Below, piece by piece: positions 1 to 5,851 of a DNA stretch of 16,828 nt. The translations under genes were made by a program, and so were the position numbers. This DNA comes from SIG575 sp045595725. Lineage in GTDB: Bacteria > Bacillota > Clostridia > Oscillospirales > Acutalibacteraceae. Numbering within the stretch: the stretch's first letter is position 1; the number at the start of each line of letters is the position of its first letter. Under the pieces are notes generated by a model. It saw only the letters and a list, made by a program, of their open reading frames with translations, was not told the DNA's origin and made no database searches. The stretch lies in assembly GCA_045595725.1 (NCBI GenBank), contig JAZOAY010000084.1, forward strand, positions 1 through 16,828, in the 5' to 3' direction.

Positions 1-1
1 T

Positions 2-1534
2 CACTATCCCTTTGAAAACAAAGATTTGTTTGAAGCACAGTTCCCTGCAGATTTTATTTCAGAAGCAGTTGACCAGACAAGAGGTTGGTTCTATTCACTC
101 CTTGCCATTTCAACACTTATTTTCAATAAAGCACCTTTCAAGAACGTTATCGTTCTCGGTCACGTTCAGGATGAAAACGGGCAGAAAATGTCAAAATCAA
201 AGGGTAACGCAGTTGACCCCTTCGATGCATTATCTCAGCACGGTGCAGACGCAATCCGCTGGTATTTCTACACTAACTCTGCTCCTTGGTTACCTAACCG
301 TTTCCATGCAAAAGCAGTAACGGAAGGTCAGCGTAAATTTATGGGTACATTGTGGAACACTTATGCTTTCTATGTTCTCTATGCAGACATTGATTCATTT
401 GACCCCACAAAGTATTCTCTTGAAGTTGACAAACTTTCAGTTATGGATAAATGGCTTCTTTCACGTCTTAACTCGATGGTAAAAGATGTTGACGATTGTC
501 TCGGCAATTACAAAATCCCTGAAGCAGCAAAAGCTCTCCAGAGCTTTGTTGACGAAATGAGTAACTGGTATGTACGTCGCGGCAGAGAACGTTACTGGGC
601 ACAGGAAATGACTCAGGATAAGATTAATGCTTACATGACTCTTTACACAGCACTTGTTACAACTGCAAAGACTGCAGCACCCATGGTTCCCTTCATTTCA
701 GAAGAAATTTATCAGAACCTTGTACGCTCAGTAGACAGCAGTGCTGAAGAAAGTATCCACCTTTGCTCATTCCCCGAAGTTCAGGAAACTCTTATTGATA
801 AAGAACTTGAAGAAAACATGGACGAAGTTCTCAAAATAGTAACACTCGGACGTGCAGCAAGAAACGGCTCAAATATCAAAAACCGTCAGCCTCTCGGTGC
901 AATGTATGTAAAGGGTGAAAGAGAACTCAACGAATTCTATAAGAAGATTATCGAAGATGAACTCAACATCAAGGAAGTTTCATTCATTGAAGATGTTGAC
1001 AGTATGCTTTCATACAACTTCAAACCTCAGATGAAGACTCTTGGTCCCAAGTACGGCAAACGTCTTAACGATATCAGAACAAAGCTCTCTGAAATCGACG
1101 GAAGTGCTGCTAAAAAAGAACTTGATACAACAGGCGTTCTCAAACTTGACCTTGGTGACATGGTAATTGACCTGGTTGAGGCAGACCTTCTTATTGAAGC
1201 AACTCAGAAAACAGGTTTCTTCTCACTTGCAGAAGGCGGTGTAACAGTTGCCATTGACACAACTCTCACAGATGCACTCATTGAAGAAGGCTTCGTTCGT
1301 GAAATGGTTTCAAAAATCCAGACAATGAGAAAAGATGCAGATTTCGATGTACCTGACCATATTACAGTTTATATTTCAGGCAATGACAAACTTGCAGAAA
1401 TTTTCACAAACAACAAGGAAGAAATCATGAACGACGTTCTTGCTGATGAGTTTGTAACAGGTTCACTTGACGGCTATACAGCAGAATGGGATATCAACGG
1501 CGAAAAAGTGACATTCGGCGTTAAAAAAATGTAA
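2..1534 (+). CDS. ileS: Isoleucyl-tRNA synthetase, type 2 (5' part missing)
   Basis: Cytoplasmic enzyme that charges tRNA-Ile with isoleucine. The reading frame is open from base 2, so the N-terminal half (HIGH motif and most of the editing domain) lies outside the window; 510 residues are visible. The class I signature KMSKSKGN is at bases 185-208, preceded by the family motif DQTRGWFYSLL. After it come the anticodon-binding alpha-helical domain (around SNWYVRRGRERYW) and a long C-terminal region resembling the domain found in eukaryote-like IleRS. No paired CxxC motifs occur in the C-terminal part, so the zinc finger of classical bacterial IleRS (type 1) is absent. This places it in the type 2 group. 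The gene ends seven bases before a strong hairpin terminator and converges with the deacetylase gene. The family call is secure; the type 2 call is inferred from the missing zinc finger and C-terminal resemblance. Confidence 0.96.
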   Translation, partial: HYPFENKDLFEAQFPADFISEAVDQTRGWFYSLLAISTLIFNKAPFKNVIVLGHVQDENGQKMSKSKGNAVDPFDALSQHGADAIRWYFYTNSAPWLPNRFHAKAVTEGQRKFMGTLWNTYAFYVLYADIDSFDPTKYSLEVDKLSVMDKWLLSRLNSMVKDVDDCLGNYKIPEAAKALQSFVDEMSNWYVRRGRERYWAQEMTQDKINAYMTLYTALVTTAKTAAPMVPFISEEIYQNLVRSVDSSAEESIHLCSFPEVQETLIDKELEENMDEVLKIVTLGRAARNGSNIKNRQPLGAMYVKGERELNEFYKKIIEDELNIKEVSFIEDVDSMLSYNFKPQMKTLGPKYGKRLNDIRTKLSEIDGSAAKKELDTTGVLKLDLGDMVIDLVEADLLIEATQKTGFFSLAEGGVTVAIDTTLTDALIEEGFVREMVSKIQTMRKDADFDVPDHITVYISGNDKLAEIFTNNKEEIMNDVLADEFVTGSLDGYTAEWDINGEKVTFGVKKM

Positions 1535-1540
1535 AAGAAA

Positions 1541-1580
1541 CAGGTGCAGTACCTTAAGTGGTATTGCACCTGAGTTTTTT
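1541..1580. terminator. Rho-independent terminator after ileS, probably bidirectional
   Basis: Stem of 13 bp (1541-1553 with 1560-1572, one G-T wobble) around a 6-base loop, followed by a T-rich run (1575-1580). On the minus strand the hairpin is followed by TTTCTTTTAC, so it may also end the deacetylase transcript coming from the right. Confidence 0.9.
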
Positions 1581-1605
1581 ATTTTAAAAATATAATTTTG
1601 TATTA

Positions 1606-2565
1606 CTATCCTCTGTAATAAACCCCGCCTGCCGATATCTGATATCCTCTCACAGCAAAAAGCTGAGAGACAGTCACAAGTTGATACCCCTCCTCAATCA
1701 ATGCAGGTATAACCTTATCCATTGCATCTACGGTTGTTCCGTGAAGGTCGTGACAGAGAATTATTGCCCCGTCATAAGCAGATGACATTACTGAATTATA
1801 AACAGCTTTTGCATTTCTTGTTTTCCAGTCAAGGGTGTCTACGGACCATGTTAAAACAGCCTCAGTACAACCGTAGGCAGTCTTTTTTACGTTTTTATTA
1901 TACGAACCGTAGGGCGGACGTATAAGTTTCGGATTAGTTCCCGTAATTTCAAATATTTTGTTGTGAGTTTTGATAAGTTCTTTCTGAACTTTATCTGCAG
2001 GAAGATTGGATAAGTCAGGATGTGACCAACTGTGGTTTGCAATTTCATGACCTTCTTCAACAATTCTTTTTGCAGTCAGTTCATTTTTTTCAAGGAGATT
2101 TCCCACAACAAAAAATGTGCCTTTACCGCCGTATTTTTCAAACATATCAAGAAGTCTTGGTGTATGAGCACTTGGTCCGTCATCAAACGTCAGTGCAATC
2201 ATAGGCTTGTCAGGGTCAATGCCCTCACAATTCACATCCGAAAAATCAATTATCACCCGTTCTGTGGGAGCCTCTGTAGTTACAGGCTTTCTTGTCGTTG
2301 ATACAGGTTTTCTTGTTGTAGTAACTTTCTTTGTTGTATTCTCTTCTTTTTTTATTGTGGTTGTTTCTTTTTCTGTGGTAATTTCAGTAGTTGTTGTTTT
2401 CGTTGTGGTTTCTTCTGTAGTGCTTTCTCTTTCCGTATGAAGTCCGGTTGTACTTTCTGTAGTTAATGTTGTATGAGAAGGGCTTTCCGGTTTTTCAGAA
2501 ACACAACCCGTAACACACGTAAACACCATAGTCATTACAAGAAACATATATATAACTTTTTTCAT
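1606..2565 (-). CDS. Lipoprotein polysaccharide deacetylase (NodB/PgdA-type, CE4)
   Basis: Predicted extracellular, membrane-anchored metal-dependent deacetylase of N-acetylated sugars, probably peptidoglycan or another cell-surface glycan. Residues 1-21 form a lipoprotein signal with lipobox V-T-G-C (Cys21). Residues about 30-102 are a Thr-rich linker with a TTRKPV repeat, a likely spacer through the wall. The NodB domain (about 120-305) has all family motifs: TFDDGP at 126-131 (D128 catalytic base, D129 metal ligand), HSWSH at 178-182 (metal ligands), RPPYG at 216-220, the D-x-x-D-W motif near 243-247, and LCHD at 270-273 (catalytic His272). A GTG upstream at 2613 keeps the frame open, but the promoter at 2604-2632 would start transcription near 2597, so ATG 2565 is chosen, although its Shine-Dalgarno (GACGGCGA) is weak. 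The 319 residues fit the family. The substrate cannot be told from sequence. Confidence 0.93.
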   Translation of the reverse strand: MKKVIYMFLVMTMVFTCVTGCVSEKPESPSHTTLTTESTTGLHTERESTTEETTTKTTTTEITTEKETTTIKKEENTTKKVTTTRKPVSTTRKPVTTEAPTERVIIDFSDVNCEGIDPDKPMIALTFDDGPSAHTPRLLDMFEKYGGKGTFFVVGNLLEKNELTAKRIVEEGHEIANHSWSHPDLSNLPADKVQKELIKTHNKIFEITGTNPKLIRPPYGSYNKNVKKTAYGCTEAVLTWSVDTLDWKTRNAKAVYNSVMSSAYDGAIILCHDLHGTTVDAMDKVIPALIEEGYQLVTVSQLFAVRGYQISAGGVYYRG

Positions 2566-2603
2566 TATTTTTCGCCGTCTTTTTACAAAAATATCAGAAG
2601 ATA

Positions 2604-2632
2604 ATAATAGCACTTTGTTCCATGTTTTTCAA
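2604..2632 (-). promoter_or_regulatory. Sigma-A-type promoter of the deacetylase gene
   Basis: Read on the minus strand: TTGAAA (2632-2627), 17-base spacer, TATTAT (2609-2604). The predicted transcript start near 2597 lies upstream of the ATG at 2565 but downstream of the GTG at 2613, which helps choose the start codon. Confidence 0.65.
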
Positions 2633-2676
2633 TAAGAAATTGTAAAATTTTTCTGACAATTTTTACCAAAAAAACA

Positions 2677-2706
2677 TTGCAGAGTGCGTCGCTTTTGTGA
2701 TATAGT
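2677..2706 (+). promoter_or_regulatory. Possible sigma-A promoter of the ADP-ribosylglycohydrolase gene
   Basis: TTGCAG (2677-2682), 18-base spacer, TATAGT (2701-2706). The -10 with its preceding bases (GTGATATAGTT) is the same as in the strong promoter at 9107-9135. The predicted transcript start at about 2713 would fall on the ribosome binding site GAGGTG (2712-2717), giving a very short leader, so the exact hexamers are uncertain. Confidence 0.4.
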
Positions 2707-2723
2707 TAATCGAGGTGATAATC

Positions 2724-4088
2724 ATGAAATATATCTTTGAAAAAATTAAGCCTGCATATCAGTCCCCTCGTTACCACGACTTTTTTTCTTCAGAAATTCT
2801 GAACGAATTTACTCAGGCAACTGATGAAGGTCTTGATGTTTTTCAATATAAAAAACTTTTTGAGACCGTTTCAGAACTTTCCTCAGGGGAATTAAAAACA
2901 AAACTCTGTGATGTTATTTTTGAAGCGGTAATGAAATCAGAAATACGTTCTGACTATAAATATAAAGAACCGTCAACTCTTGAAGAAATAAAACAGTTGC
3001 GAAAAAGGCACGAGTTTGATTCCGCAATGCCGGATAAAGAAACTCTCAGGAAGAAAATCCTCGGTGCATGGACAGGTCGTGTGTGCGGTTGTCTTCTCGG
3101 TAAACCGGTTGAAGGGATACGTTCGCAAGACATGGAAATCCTGCTGAAATCTTCGGAAAATTTACCTATGCACAGGTATATAAACAGTACCGATATCACT
3201 CCCGAAATTGAAGATAAATGCACCTTCAACCTTCAGAATAAATGCTTTGCCGACATTACCCACGGAATGCCTGTTGATGACGACACAAATTACGTGGTAC
3301 TTTATCAGAGAATCATTGAAAAATACGGCAAAGATTTCACTTCTGAAAATGTAGCCGAGGCATGGCTCAGATTTCAGACAATTGAATCTTACTTTACTGC
3401 AGAAAGAATTGCATTTGAAAATTTCACGAAGGGTTATAAGCCTCCGTATTCTGCCATTTATAAAAACCCCTGCCGTGAATGGATAGGAGCTCAGATAAGA
3501 GGAGATTACTTTGGTTACATAAACCCCGGCAATACTGAAATGGCTGCAGAAATGGCATTCAGAGACGCTTGTATTTCGCACGTCAAAAACGGAATTTACG
3601 GTGAAATGTTTGCATCTGCAATGATAGCTGCAGCAGCAGTTACTGACAGTATAGAAGATATTATTCTGGCAGGATTGGGAGAAATCCCTTCTACTTCAAG
3701 ACTTCATGATTCCGTTACATCTGTTATAGAAGATTTCAAAAACGGTGTAGCTCTTTATGACGTTTACAAAAGAGTACACGAAGAATACGATGAACACACG
3801 GGGTACGGATGGTGCCATACAATTCCCAATGCAATGATTGTTACCGCCGCATTACTTTATGGCGAAGGTGATTTCGGGAAATCAATATGTATGGCAGTTG
3901 AACCCTGTTTTGACACCGACTGCAACGGTGCTACGGTAGGTTCTGTTCTCGGAATGAGAAACGGTATTGACTGTATCACGGAAGAATGGACAAAACCTGT
4001 AGAAGATACTATATACACCTCAGTTTACGGTTCTGAAAAAGTAAAGATTTCAGACTGCGTTGAATTAACATTGAAACATATAAATTAA
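2724..4088 (+). CDS. ADP-ribosylglycohydrolase-family protein (DraG/crystallin J1 fold)
   Basis: Predicted cytoplasmic hydrolase of the all-helical, dinuclear-magnesium ADP-ribosylglycohydrolase family. The family acts on ADP-ribosylated proteins or on related ADP-ribosyl and N-glycosyl compounds; the substrate here is unknown. The domain begins at about residue 110 with KILGAWTGRVCGCLLGKPVEG, carries the metal-binding motif DDDTN at 185-189, and ends with the second metal motif FDTDCNGA at 396-403, followed by a Gly-rich turn. The N-terminal 105 residues are an extension in which I recognise no domain. The start is ATG 2724 because GAGGTG (2712-2717) stands six bases before it; an in-frame GTG at 2715 is part of that ribosome binding site. 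No signal peptide. It is a single gene, divergent from the deacetylase and convergent with spoIVB, so the context gives no functional clue. Confidence 0.85.
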   Translation: MKYIFEKIKPAYQSPRYHDFFSSEILNEFTQATDEGLDVFQYKKLFETVSELSSGELKTKLCDVIFEAVMKSEIRSDYKYKEPSTLEEIKQLRKRHEFDSAMPDKETLRKKILGAWTGRVCGCLLGKPVEGIRSQDMEILLKSSENLPMHRYINSTDITPEIEDKCTFNLQNKCFADITHGMPVDDDTNYVVLYQRIIEKYGKDFTSENVAEAWLRFQTIESYFTAERIAFENFTKGYKPPYSAIYKNPCREWIGAQIRGDYFGYINPGNTEMAAEMAFRDACISHVKNGIYGEMFASAMIAAAAVTDSIEDIILAGLGEIPSTSRLHDSVTSVIEDFKNGVALYDVYKRVHEEYDEHTGYGWCHTIPNAMIVTAALLYGEGDFGKSICMAVEPCFDTDCNGATVGSVLGMRNGIDCITEEWTKPVEDTIYTSVYGSEKVKISDCVELTLKHIN

Positions 4089-4094
4089 GCCACA

Positions 4095-4125
4095 AGCCGC
4101 CTCACTTTTGCGAGACGGCTCTTTT
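4095..4125. terminator. Hairpin between convergent genes, likely terminator
   Basis: AGCCGCCTC (4095-4103) pairs with GAGACGGCT (4112-4120) around an 8-base loop, with one C-A mismatch on the plus strand that becomes a G-U wobble on the minus strand. It is followed on the plus strand by CTTTT. It lies between the stops of the hydrolase (4088) and spoIVB (4146). Confidence 0.65.
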
Positions 4126-4145
4126 CAGGCAATTCACTATGAAAT

Positions 4146-5363
4146 TCAGGAAACCTTTTTCTCAGATATTGCCGTCAATCTATCTGCAACAGCCAGCATA
4201 TTTTCCGCAAAAATAGCGTACCCTTCCTTTGGGGTCCCTACAAAAACATGGGTTATAGCACCTACAAGCATGCCGTTTTGTATAAGCGGTGTTCCGCTCA
4301 TCCCCTGAACTATTCCACCGGTGATTTTGAGCAACTCTTCATCGGTAATTTTAACAGTCATGTTTTTTTCTTTCGAGTGTGTATCAAGGATTTTTGTTAT
4401 TTCCACATCGTAATACTGTTTTCCTCTTTCATCCACGGTACACAGAATCTGTGCTTTGCCCGTTTTTACTTCTCCTGCAGTAGCAACAGGAATCAGTTCA
4501 GCATTAACATCACAAATATCAAGTTTTCCGTAAACACCGCACCCGTTATTTTCATTCAGTTGCCCGATTGTTTTTGCCGTAAAAGCACCGGAAAGTTCAC
4601 CGGCTTCAGTCTTTGTCCCCCGTGAACAGCCGAGAATTTTTGCACCGACTGCCTCACCTTCACTAAGGGGCAGAACTATACCTGTATCACCATCGCAAAC
4701 AGCGTGTCCCAGAGATGCAAAAACTCCCGTTTCTCTGTCATAAAAGGTCATTGTGCCGATACCTGCAGTACTGTCACGCACCCATAACCCTGCCTTAAAA
4801 ATACCGCTTGATTTTTCTCTTACGGTAGTAAGTGTAAGTGTCAGTTCTTCTGAATTTCTTTCTATTGTAAACTCAAGTTCTTTACCGTTACTTTTCTTAC
4901 AAATCTGCGAAATTTCTCTGTTGGAATTTATTTTAATTCCATTAATTTCTTTGATAATATCCCCTGATTTTATTCCCGCTTTTTTTCCGGGATTAATTGT
5001 ACCGTCTGAAGTCAGGATATCTTCAACTGAAATCACCAACACTCCGCTTGAATACATTTTCAGTCCGAATACTTCTCCTCCGAGACTGACATAACGTCTG
5101 TTGCCCACATGAACCTTTGTTTTTCTCAGAGGTATAATTTTAAAAAGGCTGACATCCAGTTCGTAATTTTCTGCTACAGAAGTCCCTTTGCTTTCCGCCT
5201 TTTCCGATGCTTCAAAACGAAAGACACCTGAGGAACTCAGTTTTCTTTCTTCATAGGTTGTTATTTCGTCAGGTATTCTGACTTCCGCATACCCTGCTAC
5301 CGAAAATATAACAACTGAAAACATCATAAGGCACAGAGTCAGAGACTTTATAAATTTCTGCAT
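4146..5363 (-). CDS. spoIVB: SpoIVB serine peptidase (S55), sporulation signal protease
   Basis: In Bacillus, SpoIVB is made in the forespore under sigma-F/sigma-G, crosses into the intermembrane space and cleaves SpoIVFA, releasing the SpoIVFB protease that activates pro-sigma-K. Here residues 5-25 are a hydrophobic signal/anchor. A PDZ domain spans about 96-180 (SSGVLVISVEDI, then IKSGDIIKEINGIKI). The S55 peptidase domain covers about 185-400, beginning GLWVRDSTAGIGTMTFYD. The catalytic His is H220 in SLGHAV and the nucleophile S356 in GIVQGMSGTP; the spacing matches B. subtilis SpoIVB (H236, S378). The length of 405 residues is near the usual 426. ATG 5363 is preferred over an upstream in-frame GTG (5414) because the signal peptide starts there; GGAAAGG stands upstream. 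I could not find a convincing sigma-F/G promoter. Neither recN nor spo0A, the usual neighbours, is adjacent. Confidence 0.93.
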   Translation of the reverse strand: MQKFIKSLTLCLMMFSVVIFSVAGYAEVRIPDEITTYEERKLSSSGVFRFEASEKAESKGTSVAENYELDVSLFKIIPLRKTKVHVGNRRYVSLGGEVFGLKMYSSGVLVISVEDILTSDGTINPGKKAGIKSGDIIKEINGIKINSNREISQICKKSNGKELEFTIERNSEELTLTLTTVREKSSGIFKAGLWVRDSTAGIGTMTFYDRETGVFASLGHAVCDGDTGIVLPLSEGEAVGAKILGCSRGTKTEAGELSGAFTAKTIGQLNENNGCGVYGKLDICDVNAELIPVATAGEVKTGKAQILCTVDERGKQYYDVEITKILDTHSKEKNMTVKITDEELLKITGGIVQGMSGTPLIQNGMLVGAITHVFVGTPKEGYAIFAENMLAVADRLTAISEKKVS

Positions 5364-5469
5364 CCGACCAGAACCTTTCCGTTTGATAATACGGAATACA
5401 ACTGTCTGTTGCACAATTAATTTGTGTAGAGAAAAGAAAAATATTAATGCAAAATTTTCTCAAATTATC

Positions 5470-5498
5470 TTCAACTTTTTATAAAGATATGATACAAT
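5470..5498 (+). promoter_or_regulatory. Sigma-A-type promoter upstream of the four-helix-bundle element and GH78 fusion gene
   Basis: TTCAAC (5470-5475), 17-base spacer, TACAAT (5493-5498). The predicted start at about 5505 is at the left edge of the 300-bp repeat-flanked element, so the transcript would run through it into the gene at 5852. No terminator was seen between the two. Confidence 0.5.
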
Positions 5499-5508
5499 CT
5501 TTTAAGAA

Positions 5509-5536
5509 GTGCAAAAGGCAAAATTCAAAGCGCAAA
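5509..5536 (+). repeat. Left heptad array
   Basis: Four consecutive 7-base units: GTGCAAA, AGGCAAA, ATTCAAA, GCGCAAA. They are inverted relative to the array at 5763-5804. Confidence 0.65.
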
Positions 5537-5570
5537 ATTTTGGGAGGTCTTCGCCCTTTCCCATTATAAA

Positions 5571-5577
5571 GGAGAGG
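5571..5577 (+). promoter_or_regulatory. Ribosome binding site deciding a TTG start
   Basis: GGAGAGG, six bases before the TTG at 5584. It supports a TTG start for the four-helix-bundle remnant; the longer in-frame GTG (5509) lies inside the left heptad array and would encode repeat sequence. Confidence 0.6.
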
Positions 5578-5583
5578 CTTTAT

Positions 5584-5832
5584 TTGAGCGAAAACATAAT
5601 TGAAAATAAAAGTTTTGATTTTGCGGTAAGAATTGTTAATTTATACAGGCGTTTAACAGAAGAGAAAAAAGAATATGTCCTTTCAAAACAGTTATTAAAA
5701 AGCGGAACGAGTATAGGAGCAAATATTGCAGAGGCAGAAAAAGGGCAAAGCCCTCCATTCACTTTGCATTCTGCACTTTGCATTTTGCATTCTATACTCT
5801 GCACTTATAAACTACAGTACTTTAACAAATAA
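5584..5832 (+). pseudogene. Truncated four-helix-bundle protein (S23/IVS-type, Avd-like fold)
   Basis: The first 56 residues are a clear match to the four-helix-bundle family first found in intervening sequences of 23S rRNA genes: NKSFDFAVRIVNLYRRL, then LSKQLLKSGTSIGANIAEAE. Family members are usually about 115-120 residues; here the frame leaves homology after EKGQS and runs through the right heptad array, so helices 3 and 4 are replaced by the repeat peptide TLHSALC-ILHSILC. The 82-residue product is probably non-functional, or the unit may serve as RNA or DNA. The fold is shared with Avd, the accessory protein of diversity-generating retroelements, but no reverse transcriptase or template repeat is present. 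The start is TTG 5584 with GGAGAGG in front. The stop is 19 bases before the GH78 fusion gene. Confidence 0.75.
5763..5804 (-). repeat. Right heptad array
   Basis: Six consecutive 7-base units on the plus strand: TTTGCAT, TCTGCAC, TTTGCAT, TTTGCAT, TCTATAC, TCTGCAC. On the minus strand they read as RTGCARA units like the left array. Because 21 bases are seven codons, the array encodes a 7-residue peptide repeat in the remnant gene. Confidence 0.75.
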
Positions 5833-5851
5833 AAAAATGTGAGGTGTTTTT

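Larger units (their letters stand above)
5507..5806. mobile_element. MITE-like 300-bp unit with inverted heptad arrays around a truncated four-helix-bundle gene
   Basis: Both ends read inward with the same layout. Each begins AAGTGCA (5507-5513 and, on the minus strand, 5806-5800) and continues as tandem 7-base units of roughly RTGCAAA. Each then has a 21-base inner segment of the form nGGAGGnCTTnGCCCTTT (5542-5562, and 5757-5737 on the minus strand; 16 of 21 bases match by my alignment). Between them lies the remnant gene 5584-5832. There is no transposase and no clear target-site duplication. The inverted arrangement is seen directly; calling it mobile is an inference. Confidence 0.5.

Noticed and set aside
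2566..2613. Longer deacetylase start at GTG 2613
   Set aside because: It would place 16 charged residues before the lipoprotein signal, and the codon lies upstream of the predicted transcript start of the promoter at 2604-2632.
5364..5508. Sigma-F or sigma-G promoter for spoIVB
   Set aside because: I searched the minus strand for GNATA-like -35 and CATNNTA-like -10 boxes at proper spacing and found only weak partial matches.
5763..5804. Heptad array as a CRISPR or microsatellite locus
   Set aside because: The units are 7 bases with no spacers, and an inverted partner array lies 230 bases away around a gene remnant. This fits inverted ends of a unit better than a CRISPR or a simple slipped repeat.
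5580..5804. Minus-strand frame across the four-helix-bundle remnant
   Set aside because: It runs antisense to a recognisable family sequence and reads through the repeat array, with no ribosome binding site seen. It is a shadow of the plus-strand gene.
5507..5832. Diversity-generating retroelement, suggested by the Avd-like fold
   Set aside because: No reverse transcriptase, no template/variable repeat pair and no adenine-biased variable region are present; only the four-helix-bundle fold is shared.
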